36,596 nucleotides of DNA from Chloroflexota bacterium (GTDB taxonomy: Bacteria; Chloroflexota; Anaerolineae; Aggregatilineales; J027). Location of the stretch: NCBI GenBank assembly GCA_003697365.1, contig RFGP01000157.1, positions 1 to 36,596 of the forward strand, given 5' to 3'. Both the position numbers and the translations under genes were made by a program. Positions 8,539-18,377 of the stretch are shown here, one piece after another. The notes below the pieces were generated by a model. That model was not told where the DNA came from and ran no database searches. It was given only the letters and a program-made list of their open reading frames with translations. Every line of letters begins with the position of its first letter. Within the stretch, counting starts at the first letter, position 1.

Positions 8539-11500
8539 ATGTTGGGATTACTTACGCGAGCTTTCAGTAGCCCGTTACAAGTTATCATATCAATACGTGG
8601 CTTTTTCATTGTTTTATCAACAATGGGGCGCATTGCCTTTAAGCGAATGGGACGTGAATGGCGTTTGCTATCCATCCTATTATTTGCAGTGTGTCTCATT
8701 ACAGGGTTCTTTGCACTAGGGCCGCTGTATATTCGCACAGTTACAGAAGTAGATTTGCGTTACGCCCTCAATAACGCTTCTGAGCTAGATAAGCGAGTGA
8801 CAATTATTAGCAATGCTGCCCTAGAGCAGTCGGATCAAGATATTATTGAACAAGAAATTGGTGCTTTGGTAACAAATGTAGAACGATTCAAACGCACTAG
8901 CTACTCTCCACCAGAAGCTGCAGACAGTCAAGGCGCAACAGGAATCAGTGCAACTGCTGTATGTGGTTTCAACTTCACACTGGGTGTTGATGTGCTCGTC
9001 ACTGGCACAGGCGCTAATAACCATTGTTATCAGACTTTCGCGTTTGAAAATTTAGCGGAAAAAGTGCGTGTTATTGAGGGGCGCTTGCCAGTTCGTGGGC
9101 CCACACCAGAAATGGTTGATCCAACTGGTCTTACACTTGCCCAACAACAAGAGTTACAGATTGGCATTTATAGCCGTGCACAAGTTGAAGCCGTTGTAAC
9201 CAAAACAGTTGCAGAATTGGGAGAATTAGAGATTGGCTCACGCTTTTATATTGGGAGCCTAATGCCAAACGAACGGGCCATTTCCATTGTGAAAATCGTA
9301 GGCATTGTTGAGCCTATTGATCCTAATGATCCATTCTGGTTTGGAAATGCTATGTTCCTTGAAGGAGCATTAGTAGACACAAGTAACTTCCAACAACGCT
9401 ATGACTATGGATTGGCTTTTCACCCTGATGCTTTTGAAGATTGGGTGAAACCAGTTTTGCCCTCCAATGTGAGCACTAACTATATATGGGTATTAGATAC
9501 AGACACAGATCGCATCACAAGTACAAATGCAGAACAATATCGTGATCGCCTAGCCCTGTTAGGGCGTACCCTAACACGCGAAGATCGCAGTGTAAGCGTC
9601 ACATCTGGGCTGCTTTCGATTTTAGCCGGCTATGAAAACCGTGTTGGAGAAGCACAAGGGCCAATTATCCTTCTCTCTGGTGCAGTATTAGTTTTGATGT
9701 TGTACCACCTTGTAACAACCATAAATCTTGTTTTGCAAGAACAAGGTCGCGAGTGGAGTACCATTACTTCACGTGGTGGTAGCACCTTGCAACTCTTCAC
9801 TATGCAAGCCTTCACGGTATTGCTCATTGCTATTATTGCTGCAATTGTTGGCCCATTGCTAAGTCGTTTATTTATGATGTTTTTAGAAATCAATGGCCCA
9901 CTTGCAGATACACTAGCGGGTGTAGATGTTGGAACAGTCTCTATTCCAACAATTTCACTGCTCTTAAGCATAGGCGCGGGGCTTGCTAGTTTTATTGTGC
10001 TCAGTTTTCCGTCAATTACAGCGGCTCGTGAGAGTTTGTTACGCTTAAAGCAAGCGACATCTCGCCCCCCCACAACGCCAACATGGTCTCGCTTCTTCCT
10101 CGATTTCGTGCTGATTATTATTGGTGTCTTGTTGTTATTGCGTCTATATTTAACGGTAAGTGGCGAACGCAGCCTGAGTAATTTGCTAAACGATTTAATC
10201 AAAGACCCTGCAGGTGTGATCCGCTTTATCGCAGACAACGCCTCTGCCAAAGGTGGCTTGTCTGACCCCTTTAACTTGATTGCGCCTGCCCTAATACTCA
10301 CAGGTTCTGCTTTGCTTTGGTTGAGAATTTTTCCGTTGCTTATGAAAATTGTCGCGCGTTATGCATCGCGCAATACAAAATTGGCCATGCCGCTTGCAGT
10401 TTGGAATGTAGAACGTGATCCCGGCCATTATGCGCAACTTGTGCTATTGCTAATTGGAACTTTAGCGCTAGGAACTGCTAGTCTGGGATTGCAACAAACA
10501 CGCGATGTTGGTGGTTGGAAAGCCGCATTAGAAGAAACCGGTGGCACCGCACGATTAACTATTGATCCTAATACAGGACGTTATGAAGATTTCGATTGGT
10601 TGCGTTTAGATGGTGTCACTGATGCCATTCCTGTAATCTACACACAAGGCGAGCCATCTCGCTCGACACGAGGAGATATTACAGTTATTGGCATTGACAC
10701 AGAGAAATTCATAGAAACTTTTCCTGAATTAGTAGATGAATACGAGGCATTACCAGATACTCCCTTTACTCTTGCTGGCGTTGAACTGCCAACTGATAGT
10801 ACTCAGCTTCAAGTACAAGTATGGTCGTCCTCACAAATTTCTGTGTTACCTTCTGTTAGGGATGTAGCAGACCCCGATGTGCCGCCAACAGTGATCATCA
10901 ATGCCTATGTACAAGATGCAATCGGCGTGCCCTATCGCATCCAACTCACACAAAGCATCTTAAATACAGATACTTCAGGACAAACGAGTAATAATGCATT
11001 GCCTCCAACCCCCACCGATCAATGGTTAACCTTTAGTGGCACGCTCCCTACGAATGCGGTTTTGCCATTACGTCTGTGGCAAATTGGCGTACAAAGTACT
11101 CTTTTTGAGCGTAGCTTCACACACACTATTTACCTTGATTATTGGCAGGTCGTAGATGCTAATGGCACAGCCACAGTTATCGCTCAACAAGAAGATACAA
11201 CAATTTGGCAACAAGCTCGATCGAGCTATCCAAACCCACCACAATCTTTGCTAGAAAACACAAACACCGCCTTAGAAGTAGACAGCTTTGCTCTAGTTGA
11301 TGTTTTGCCAGATAATCAACCAATTTATGACGGACAAAATGCACTAGCACTCACTTATACGCGCCGCCTTAGACCGTCAAGTAATGAGCCTAGCTTATCA
11401 TTAAACTTACAGCCCCTGCCGCGTATACCTGCTATTGTATCAGATGAATTCACTGCGATTGATAATCGCCTCAACTCGCCGCTACTTCAAGTTGGAGACA

Positions 11501-12243
11501 CCTATGATTTTGGGGTTGTCTATCCTCATGGAACTGCTATCTTCAACATTGAAATTGTCCATATTATCGACACTTTCCCAACCTTAAATGAAGACATCAT
11601 CGATCAGCGGTTCTTTGTCATTCTTCCTTATGAACTAGCACAAATAGCATTAAATCAATCTCTAGTAGGACAGTCTTCAAGAACCCATGCAGCTGATGCC
11701 AATCAGGTTTGGCTTCAACTTGATGAGCGCCAACCTACACAGGCCTTGAAAACAGAACTCCAGCAAATCTCAATGGTTACAGATGCGATATTTGCTTGGG
11801 ATAGATTTGGTCAAATCTTACGCGAGCCGTTGCCTAGTGGTGTGGCTGGAATGTTATTTGCCGGCTTTTGGGTGAGTTTTGCACTTAGCCTATTGGACTT
11901 TGCTTTCTACATTGTCGTTACTGCAAAACAACGCGCTTTCACCTTTGGTGTATTGCGTTCACTAGGCTGGAATGCCAATAATATTTGGCAAATGCTGTTG
12001 ATTGAGCAGATCACTTTAGTAATTCCTGCTATCATCATAGGTAGTATCTTAGGAGCAGGTTTAGCCTATCTACTATTGCCTTTCTTGTCATTAGTGGGTG
12101 GTGTGGTCTTGCAAATTCCAATTTTAAGCCTGCTGTTGTTAATTCTAACATTAGTATTTGGCTTCGTTATCTTGCTCATATTCACGGCATTATGGCTACG
12201 GCAGATGAGCGTCAATCAAGTTTTACGTTTGGGTGAAGAATAA
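8539..12243 (+). CDS. Large ABC transporter permease with duplicated FtsX cores (2)
   Basis: A 1234-residue paralogue of the preceding gene product with the same plan. There is an N-terminal helix at about 43-66, a large extracytoplasmic domain, and a first FtsX core with EQGREWSTITSRGGSTLQLF. A long second extracytoplasmic domain follows, then a C-terminal core with QRAFTFGVLRSLGWNANNI. Both proteins end in a similar phrase (LRLGED and LRLGEE), which supports an origin by duplication. The start ATG at 8539 lies 6 nt past the previous stop. The two permeases probably form a heterodimer served by the two ATPases downstream. Sequence between the cores is Thr/Pro/Gln rich and not recognisable as a known binding domain. 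Confidence 0.83.
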   Translation: MLGLLTRAFSSPLQVIISIRGFFIVLSTMGRIAFKRMGREWRLLSILLFAVCLITGFFALGPLYIRTVTEVDLRYALNNASELDKRVTIISNAALEQSDQDIIEQEIGALVTNVERFKRTSYSPPEAADSQGATGISATAVCGFNFTLGVDVLVTGTGANNHCYQTFAFENLAEKVRVIEGRLPVRGPTPEMVDPTGLTLAQQQELQIGIYSRAQVEAVVTKTVAELGELEIGSRFYIGSLMPNERAISIVKIVGIVEPIDPNDPFWFGNAMFLEGALVDTSNFQQRYDYGLAFHPDAFEDWVKPVLPSNVSTNYIWVLDTDTDRITSTNAEQYRDRLALLGRTLTREDRSVSVTSGLLSILAGYENRVGEAQGPIILLSGAVLVLMLYHLVTTINLVLQEQGREWSTITSRGGSTLQLFTMQAFTVLLIAIIAAIVGPLLSRLFMMFLEINGPLADTLAGVDVGTVSIPTISLLLSIGAGLASFIVLSFPSITAARESLLRLKQATSRPPTTPTWSRFFLDFVLIIIGVLLLLRLYLTVSGERSLSNLLNDLIKDPAGVIRFIADNASAKGGLSDPFNLIAPALILTGSALLWLRIFPLLMKIVARYASRNTKLAMPLAVWNVERDPGHYAQLVLLLIGTLALGTASLGLQQTRDVGGWKAALEETGGTARLTIDPNTGRYEDFDWLRLDGVTDAIPVIYTQGEPSRSTRGDITVIGIDTEKFIETFPELVDEYEALPDTPFTLAGVELPTDSTQLQVQVWSSSQISVLPSVRDVADPDVPPTVIINAYVQDAIGVPYRIQLTQSILNTDTSGQTSNNALPPTPTDQWLTFSGTLPTNAVLPLRLWQIGVQSTLFERSFTHTIYLDYWQVVDANGTATVIAQQEDTTIWQQARSSYPNPPQSLLENTNTALEVDSFALVDVLPDNQPIYDGQNALALTYTRRLRPSSNEPSLSLNLQPLPRIPAIVSDEFTAIDNRLNSPLLQVGDTYDFGVVYPHGTAIFNIEIVHIIDTFPTLNEDIIDQRFFVILPYELAQIALNQSLVGQSSRTHAADANQVWLQLDERQPTQALKTELQQISMVTDAIFAWDRFGQILREPLPSGVAGMLFAGFWVSFALSLLDFAFYIVVTAKQRAFTFGVLRSLGWNANNIWQMLLIEQITLVIPAIIIGSILGAGLAYLLLPFLSLVGGVVLQIPILSLLLLILTLVFGFVILLIFTALWLRQMSVNQVLRLGEE

Positions 12244-12287
12244 GCGCGCGTTAAGATTCGCTCGCAAAAAGCATTGAAGGAATCTAA

Positions 12288-13172
12288 ATGATGAGTGCCT
12301 TTATTGAGTGTGAAAATCTAGTCAAAATTTATAAAATCGCTGATCTCGAAGTAGTAGCACTACAAGGGTTGGATTTGCGCGTAGAAAGTGGAGAAATGAT
12401 GGCTATTATTGGGCCATCAGGTTCTGGAAAATCTACCCTCATGAATATACTAGGGGGCCTAGATGTGCCAACAGCTGGTAATGTTCATGTAGGCCCTTAT
12501 AACTTGTTAGAGTTAACAAGGCGCGAACAAACATTATATCGTCGGCGTGAAGTTGGGTTTGTATGGCAACAAACAGCCCGCAACTTACTTCCCTACTTAA
12601 CTGCTAGGGAAAATGTTGAGCTCCCTATGGCGCTCAATGGCGTATCGCGTCGTGAACGCCGTGACAGAGCTATTGACTTATTAACGCGAGTTGGCTTGGC
12701 CAACCGCTTAGACCATCGCCCTGATCGTTTATCGGGTGGTGAACAACAACGTGTCGCAATAGCTGTGGCTATGGCGAACCAACCAAGTTTGCTTCTTGCT
12801 GATGAGCCTACAGGCGAAGTTGACAGCGAAGCCGCAGACATCATTTTTCAAGTGATGCGTACGCTACGCGATCAACTAGGTGTAACAATCATTATCGTCA
12901 CACATGATATGCATGTAGCCAACCGAGTAGACCGTGTTGTTGGTATGCGTGACGGCCGCACAAGTACAGAAATTTTGCGCCGTCGTGATGGCGATATGTT
13001 GGTAAGTGACGAAGAATACGCCATTTTGGATCGAGCAGGACGTTTACAACTTCCCGAAGCCTATATCGAAGCGCTTGATATGGAAGATCGGGTGCGTTTG
13101 CGCCTACAAACTGATCGCATTGAAGTTTTCCCGCAGCATGACTCTGAAACAGTGCAAGAATCAACAAGATAG
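12288..13172 (+). CDS. ABC transporter ATPase, MacB/LolD type (1)
   Basis: A 294-residue nucleotide-binding subunit. Visible motifs are Walker A GPSGSGKST, Q-loop region VGFVWQQ, signature [16 protein letters not shown], Walker B LLLADEPTGEVDS and the H-loop THD. The GPSGSGKSTLMNILGGLD and EQTLYRRREVGFV segments are typical of the MacB/LolD/FtsE subfamily that pairs with FtsX-like permeases. A C-terminal tail of about 60 residues beyond the usual domain is acidic and of unknown role. AAGGA lies 6 nt ahead of the ATG; a second ATG follows directly at 12291. It sits 44 nt after the second permease gene and 12 nt before the second ATPase gene. Confidence 0.92.
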   Translation: MMSAFIECENLVKIYKIADLEVVALQGLDLRVESGEMMAIIGPSGSGKSTLMNILGGLDVPTAGNVHVGPYNLLELTRREQTLYRRREVGFVWQQTARNLLPYLTARENVELPMALNGVSRRERRDRAIDLLTRVGLANRLDHRPDRLSGGEQQRVAIAVAMANQPSLLLADEPTGEVDSEAADIIFQVMRTLRDQLGVTIIIVTHDMHVANRVDRVVGMRDGRTSTEILRRRDGDMLVSDEEYAILDRAGRLQLPEAYIEALDMEDRVRLRLQTDRIEVFPQHDSETVQESTR

Positions 13173-13184
13173 GATTTTGATCTT

Positions 13185-13991
13185 ATGAGCAATGGTTTTT
13201 CGAGCGGAATTGAACCCATCATTAGCATACAAAACTTACATCGTATCTATCACCTTGAAGGTGAAGACATTCATGCTGTGAACAACATTACACTCGATAT
13301 ATGGCCGGGATACGTCACAGCTATCGTTGGTCGTTCAGGTTCTGGAAAAACAACACTCCTCAATCTCATCGCTGGGTTGGATGACCCTACGGAGGGGGAA
13401 ATTCACATACTTGGCCGCCGCTTATCATCATTAAGCGAACCTGAGCGCCTTAAAATGCGCTTATATGAAATTGGTTTTGTCTTCCAAAGTTTTGGACTAA
13501 TGCCCCTCCTCACGGCTGCTGAAAATGTCGGCATTCCTTTGAGAATGCGCGGCACAAATCCTATTGAACGCGAACAGGCTGTTGCTGAAGCACTTGAATG
13601 GGTTGGCTTGTCGCATCGTGTCAAACATCGCCCTTACGAATTAGCAGGTGGTGAGCAACAACGAGTAGCTATTGCACGTGCGCTTGCATCTAACCCGCGC
13701 CTAATCCTTGCGGATGAACCCACAGGGCAATTAGATACGCGCACAGGTCGTCGTATCTTAGATTTATTACGTCGACTGGTGATTGAACGAGAAATTACCG
13801 TTGTCATTGTAAGTCACGATCCTCAAGTTATCCAAGAAGCTGATGTTGTGCACGAATTACGGGATGGGCAACTGATGGAAACCCGCATCAAAGATGGTAT
13901 TGTCTTACCCGATGGTAGCAGTGGAAGTATCCAATTTATGGAAGATGCTCAAACTGCTTATGAAATTCCTCAAGCATCTTCAATAAATTAA
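13185..13991 (+). CDS. ABC transporter ATPase, MacB/LolD type (2)
   Basis: A 268-residue nucleotide-binding subunit with Walker [11 protein letters not shown]-loop [18 protein letters not shown], signature [15 protein letters not shown], Walker [14 protein letters not shown] and H-loop SHD. It is the last gene of the four-gene operon, so this transporter probably uses an ATPase heterodimer to match its two different permeases. The signature begins LAGGE instead of LSGGQ, which occurs in this subfamily, and Walker B keeps the catalytic Glu, so both ATPases look active. A hairpin follows the stop. Confidence 0.92.
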   Translation: MSNGFSSGIEPIISIQNLHRIYHLEGEDIHAVNNITLDIWPGYVTAIVGRSGSGKTTLLNLIAGLDDPTEGEIHILGRRLSSLSEPERLKMRLYEIGFVFQSFGLMPLLTAAENVGIPLRMRGTNPIEREQAVAEALEWVGLSHRVKHRPYELAGGEQQRVAIARALASNPRLILADEPTGQLDTRTGRRILDLLRRLVIEREITVVIVSHDPQVIQEADVVHELRDGQLMETRIKDGIVLPDGSSGSIQFMEDAQTAYEIPQASSIN

Positions 13992-13997
13992 TGAAAG

Positions 13998-14025
13998 GGT
14001 CTTGATCGGTTTTGTGGTCAAGACC
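13998..14025 (+). terminator. Hairpin after the ABC operon, probable terminator
   Basis: A perfect 8-bp stem GGTCTTGA / TCAAGACC with a 12-nt loop lies 7 nt past the last ATPase stop. The T-tract is weak (TCCCCATTTATGAATTTTT), so termination may be partial. Confidence 0.45.
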
Positions 14026-14066
14026 TCCCCATTTATGAATTTTTCATGCATTTTTCCTTAATTCTA

Positions 14067-14095
14067 TTGCAATTATCCTTTCCATCTCATACACT
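14067..14095 (+). promoter_or_regulatory. Candidate promoter of the CpaF-type gene
   Basis: TTGCAA (14067-14072), a 17-nt spacer and TACACT (14090-14095), 45 nt ahead of the ATG at 14141. The -35 and -10 each match the sigma-70 consensus at four of six positions. Confidence 0.4.
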
Positions 14096-14140
14096 GAAAA
14101 TTATTAATGTAAAATTTATCATTAAGGGAGATTCTCTGAG

Positions 14141-15604
14141 ATGGTGAGAAATCGGCAAACTAAACCCAAGCGAATTCTTTTAGAAAACTTGAATCAAAAT
14201 AATAATCATAACGGCGTAGAATTAGCTGATTCGGATGCTGATAGCTTTGGTGTAGAATCTGAAACTCAACAGCCTGAACCTGTTTATGTTCCCCCACAAA
14301 AACGACGCACAAGTCCTAAAGTAGCTGAACTGCGTAAACGATTACGCCATAAGCTCCTTTCGACTCCTGATGAATTTGATGATATGTCTGTAAATGTAGC
14401 CGAACATCGACAAATTGTTATTGATCGCCTCCGCACTTTATTGCAAAAAGCGCAAATTCAAATCACACGCGAAGAATATCAAGAACTTGAAACCGCTTTA
14501 ATCTACGATTTGCTAGGATTTGGCGCAATTGAACCACTGGTGCAAGATCGCTCTTACAGCGAAATTATGGTAAATGGGCCTGAAGTCGTATTTGCTGAAT
14601 ATAAAGGTAAAATCAAAGAAACTGATGTAGTCTTTGACGATGAAGACCATTTACAGTGGACAGCTCAACGCATTGTACGCCCCTTACAGCGTACCCTTGA
14701 TCGCTCGAATCCAATGGTTGACGCTCGTCTTCCAGATGGTAGTCGTGTACATATTGTTATGCCCCCTTCTGCATTGCAAGGCACCACGATCACAATTCGG
14801 AAATTCCCAGAAAAACCACTAAGTTGGCAAGACTTAGTACGCTTTGGTTCAATGACTGAAGAAGTGGCGATGTTTTTAAAGGCCTGTGTACAAATACACC
14901 TGAATATCGTGGTGTCTGGTGGTACAGGTTCTGGAAAAACAACATTATTGAATGTACTGAGCTCATTCATTCCTGATGGAGAGCGCATTGTTACTATCGA
15001 AGACTCTGCCGAACTACAACTGCAACAACGTCATGTCGTTCGATTAGAAACCTGTCCGCCAAAGAAAGGTTCAACAGAGGGGGCATTGACAATTCGCGAT
15101 CTCGTAAAAGGTGCTTTGCGTATGCGTCCTGATCGAATTGTGGTGGGTGAAATTCGTGATGGTGCTGCGCTTGACATGCTCCAAGCTATGAACACTGGTC
15201 ACGATGGATCATTAACTACAGTTCATGCCAATAGCCCACGTGATGCCGTAGCACGGCTAGAAACTCTTGTTTTGATGGCAGGTATGGATTTGCCCGTAAA
15301 AGTTGTTCGTTCACAAATTGCTTCAGCAATTCATATGTTCGTACAGCAAGCGCGTCTAAAAGACGGCAGTCGCAAGATCGTTCAGATCACTGAACTACAA
15401 GGCATGGAAGGTGAATTCGTTACCTTACAAGATATTTTTGTTTATACTCAGCCGGGCGAAAAACCCCTTTCGCCAAGTGCCGAAGGTGGCGGCATTTTAA
15501 TGCCAACCGGTTTGCGTCCTAAATTTGCTGAACGTTTTGAAAGTGCAGGTATTCGCCTTCCGCGCGATACTTTTGGTACAGCATCAACATTCGGTTCACG
15601 CTAG
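14141..15604 (+). CDS. CpaF/TadA-type secretion ATPase
   Basis: A 487-residue cytosolic hexameric ATPase of the type II/IV secretion superfamily, subfamily CpaF (Flp/tad pilus motor). The N-terminal 70 residues are polar and probably disordered. The all-alpha region carries YDLLGFGAIEPLVQD and EIMVNGPEVVFAEYKG, then MVDARLPDGSRVHIVMPP, Walker A GGTGSGKTT (residues 260-268), the Asp-box-like ERIVTIEDSAELQL, Walker B MRPDRIVVGEIRDGAALDMLQAMNTGHDGSLTTVHANS, and the C-terminal helices. All key motifs are intact. The usual partners (TadB, TadC, pilin, CpaE) are absent on both sides, so it is an isolated copy; the rest of the machine must be elsewhere. Confidence 0.92.
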   Translation: MVRNRQTKPKRILLENLNQNNNHNGVELADSDADSFGVESETQQPEPVYVPPQKRRTSPKVAELRKRLRHKLLSTPDEFDDMSVNVAEHRQIVIDRLRTLLQKAQIQITREEYQELETALIYDLLGFGAIEPLVQDRSYSEIMVNGPEVVFAEYKGKIKETDVVFDDEDHLQWTAQRIVRPLQRTLDRSNPMVDARLPDGSRVHIVMPPSALQGTTITIRKFPEKPLSWQDLVRFGSMTEEVAMFLKACVQIHLNIVVSGGTGSGKTTLLNVLSSFIPDGERIVTIEDSAELQLQQRHVVRLETCPPKKGSTEGALTIRDLVKGALRMRPDRIVVGEIRDGAALDMLQAMNTGHDGSLTTVHANSPRDAVARLETLVLMAGMDLPVKVVRSQIASAIHMFVQQARLKDGSRKIVQITELQGMEGEFVTLQDIFVYTQPGEKPLSPSAEGGGILMPTGLRPKFAERFESAGIRLPRDTFGTASTFGSR

Positions 15605-15640
15605 AACGCTGAACTCCCTTTTCAGAGAATCAAAAGAAGG

Positions 15641-15669
15641 CCGCACAACAAAACCGTGCGGTTTTTTTT
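15641..15669 (+). terminator. Intrinsic terminator after the CpaF-type gene
   Basis: A 6-bp GC-rich stem CCGCAC / GTGCGG with a 9-nt loop, followed directly by eight T residues. Confidence 0.88.
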
Positions 15670-15749
15670 AATCTTTAAAGCAAGAGTTTCTGCTAACATA
15701 ACTCCTGTTAACGATGATCACAAAGCCTATAAAGGATGTTCTTTATTAA

Positions 15750-17723
15750 ATGGATCGATCAGCACTACAATACAAAGCAAAACTCGCATTGCAACGCTTA
15801 GGTTCAAGGATTCATCCTGAACTTACTGCACTTTCCAAAGAAGAGCAGGATATATTCCTTAAGCGCCTAGAGCAGCACATGCCAGATATATTAGAGGCGC
15901 TGCTACAGCTATATGGCAACGAATATGACTTTTACTACCATCTTGAGCAGGTATTATTAACTGCTGCACAATATTATGCTGCTCGCTCAAAAGATTTGCG
16001 CCAGCTCGACAGCGAACGAGAAACAACTCCTCATTGGTTTCAGTCCAATCAAATGATCGGGGGCGTGATCTATGTTGATTTATTTGCTAAAAATTTAGTT
16101 GGAGTACGCGAGAAAATCCCCTACTTCAAAGAACTAGGCTTAACATATCTACACTTAATGCCACTTTTTAAGGCTCCTGAAAAGAACAACGATGGCGGGT
16201 ATGCTGTCAGCAGCTATCGTGAGGTAAATCCAAAACTTGGTACAATGCAAGAATTAGCTGAGCTCGCGCAGGCACTACGTAAAAACAACATCAGTTTAGT
16301 GATAGATTTTGTCTACAACCACACTTCTGATGAACATGAATGGGCGCAAAAAGCATTAGATGGCGATCCGTATTATCAAAATTATTATTATATGTTCCCA
16401 GATCGCACTCTGCCTGATCAATATGAAGTTCACCTAAGAGAAATCTTTCCAGAACAAGCACCGGGCAGTTTTACCTATCGTCCAGAAATTGATCGGTGGG
16501 CATGGACAACGTTCAACACTTTTCAGTGGGATTTGAACTATCGTAACCCTGAAGTTTTCCGCGCAATGTTAGGGGAAATGTTATTCCTTGTAAATAACGG
16601 CATAGAAGTTTTACGACTTGATGCGGTTGCATTTACATGGAAAGAGTTAGGCACAAACTGTGAAAATCTTCCCCAAGCTCACACCATTATTCAAGCGTTT
16701 GCTGCAATCCTAAAAGTCGTTGCGCCTTCTGTACTTCTTAAATCAGAAGCAATCGTTCATCCTGATGAAGTAGTTCGTTATTTTGGTACAGGAGACAAAG
16801 CAGGCAAAGAATGCCAACTTTCATACCATCCATTGTTGATGGTCTTGTTATGGGATGCTTTGGCCACACGCAAAACAAATATGCTGTATTACGCTATGCA
16901 ACACCGCTATCGCATTCCAGATGATTGTGCTTGGGTGAATTATGTTCGCTGTCATGATGACATTGGCTGGGGATTTGCTGATGAAGATGCAGCTCAATTA
17001 GGAATGAATGGATATGATCATCGACAGTTTCTGAATCAATTCTACACAGGAAAGTTTGAGGGCAGTTTTGCGCGCGGCTTACCTTTCAACTACAATCCTA
17101 AGACAGGTGATATGCGCATTAGCGGCATGACAGCCTCATTAGCAGGTTTAGAAGCGGCGCTAGAAGCAAATGATCCTGATGAAATAGCAATGGCTATTCA
17201 GCGCATTGCACTCATTCACAGCATTATTTTTAGTATTGGCGGAATTCCACTTTTGTATTTAAATGATGAAATCGGCGTTTTGAACGATTATAACTATGAA
17301 AATGATCCCGCTAAAGTTGCTGACAATCGCTGGGTGCACCGCCCTGCTGCCGTTTGGACAAAATACGAACGTCGCCATGATCCCAATACTATTGAAGGCC
17401 GTGTTTTCGTTAAATTTCGCCAACTCATCCAGCTACGCCAATCATTGGTTGGGCTTAGTGATCAGGATATGAAACTCATCTATGTAGATAACCCGCATGT
17501 TTTCGCTTATATACGTGGGTTTGGAAAAGCCGAACGTGTACTTGTTCTCGCCAATTTTTCCGAGCATTCACAAACCATTGATGCGCACCTACTTACAGCA
17601 TATGGAATGCGCCTTGATGTGATCGATTGTATTAGTGAACAGCCCCCTAGCGTTGATGGCGAATCTATTCATCTTGCGCCCTATCAATACATGTGGATTA
17701 TTAAACAAAATGTTGGAGACTAA
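15750..17723 (+). CDS. Amylosucrase (GH13 family)
   Basis: A 657-residue glucansucrase that transfers glucose from sucrose to an alpha-1,4-glucan and releases fructose. There is no signal peptide, so it acts in the cytosol. An N-terminal all-helical domain (1-95) precedes a (beta/alpha)8 barrel with DFVYNHTSDEHEWAQ, the nucleophile Asp291 in LRLDAVAF, the acid/base Glu333 in LKSEAIVHP, and Asp403 in VRCHDDIGWGF. The subfamily marker GTNCENLPQAH after the nucleophile is typical of amylosucrase rather than trehalose synthase or sucrose phosphorylase. The Asp-Glu spacing of 42 equals that of the Neisseria enzyme. It is the first gene of a tight three-gene operon. Function is confident at the family level; sucrose specificity is inferred from motifs. 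Confidence 0.88.
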   Translation: MDRSALQYKAKLALQRLGSRIHPELTALSKEEQDIFLKRLEQHMPDILEALLQLYGNEYDFYYHLEQVLLTAAQYYAARSKDLRQLDSERETTPHWFQSNQMIGGVIYVDLFAKNLVGVREKIPYFKELGLTYLHLMPLFKAPEKNNDGGYAVSSYREVNPKLGTMQELAELAQALRKNNISLVIDFVYNHTSDEHEWAQKALDGDPYYQNYYYMFPDRTLPDQYEVHLREIFPEQAPGSFTYRPEIDRWAWTTFNTFQWDLNYRNPEVFRAMLGEMLFLVNNGIEVLRLDAVAFTWKELGTNCENLPQAHTIIQAFAAILKVVAPSVLLKSEAIVHPDEVVRYFGTGDKAGKECQLSYHPLLMVLLWDALATRKTNMLYYAMQHRYRIPDDCAWVNYVRCHDDIGWGFADEDAAQLGMNGYDHRQFLNQFYTGKFEGSFARGLPFNYNPKTGDMRISGMTASLAGLEAALEANDPDEIAMAIQRIALIHSIIFSIGGIPLLYLNDEIGVLNDYNYENDPAKVADNRWVHRPAAVWTKYERRHDPNTIEGRVFVKFRQLIQLRQSLVGLSDQDMKLIYVDNPHVFAYIRGFGKAERVLVLANFSEHSQTIDAHLLTAYGMRLDVIDCISEQPPSVDGESIHLAPYQYMWIIKQNVGD

Positions 17724-17725
17724 TC

Positions 17726-18376
17726 ATGCGTAAATTATTGCTTTTTGCTGTAACTTTAGGGCTGCTCTTTAGTAGTTTATATCTTCCCCAAGCGGCCCCT
17801 CCGTCAACTCAAGCGCAAGAGGATACTAGCACTTGCCGCTTTAACCTAAAGATTACTCAATTCCGCGTGCTAAAAGATATGGGCGATGGTCTATTTGACG
17901 GGCAAATGGAAGTTAAAGTTATCATCTCTGTAAGCAATGGTCAACTTGTAGTTGATCGTTATATTCCCACTGATGGGAGCATCAAACTCGATAAAGATGA
18001 AGTGCAAACTTTAGAGAATATCATTTTTAGTCTACCTGCTGCTGATGTCATGACAATTGAAGTCCTAGCAATTGAGGTGGACGACCTGCCAACAATTTTT
18101 GGCGTTGGCATTGATGATGCATTTATAGGTCTGGGAAATGCCATTCGCGCATTAGGCACAGTGGGTGAGACTATTGATGGTGTTATTGATTCTGCGGTGG
18201 GCTCACTCAGAAACAGCATTGCAGGCGACGACACAATTACGGATGACACTTTATATCTTTATGCAGATGACTGGTGGAATGCTGGCGAAACGCAGGTTCA
18301 TGTCTCAGCTGATGGTAATTTTGAGTATACTTATTTTGTCACCATTTACGGATGTAGTACAACACGAGGTGCATAA
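17726..18376 (+). CDS. Secreted protein of unknown function
   Basis: A 216-residue protein not recognised as any family. The N-terminus has a classical Sec signal (MRKLLLFAVTLGLLFSSLYLP), with likely cleavage near the Ala-Gln-rich AAPPSTQAQ. The mature part has only two cysteines (STCRF near its start and IYGCSTT at its end), which could form a disulfide tying the termini. The middle is rich in Asp, Ile and Gly (GVGIDDAFIGLGNAIRALG) and has beta-like character. It begins 2 nt after the amylosucrase stop and ends 1 nt before the sulfurtransferase start, so it is co-transcribed. No catalytic motif is visible. Confidence 0.7.
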   Translation: MRKLLLFAVTLGLLFSSLYLPQAAPPSTQAQEDTSTCRFNLKITQFRVLKDMGDGLFDGQMEVKVIISVSNGQLVVDRYIPTDGSIKLDKDEVQTLENIIFSLPAADVMTIEVLAIEVDDLPTIFGVGIDDAFIGLGNAIRALGTVGETIDGVIDSAVGSLRNSIAGDDTITDDTLYLYADDWWNAGETQVHVSADGNFEYTYFVTIYGCSTTRGA

Positions 18377-18377
18377 T

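Noticed and set aside
9630-10301. 223-residue minus-strand ORF
   Set aside because: It is a shadow of the second large permease, with low-complexity Ser/Lys-rich translation.
18165-18377. N-terminal extension of the sulfurtransferase ORF
   Set aside because: It overlaps the secreted protein gene in another frame and is not part of the rhodanese fold.
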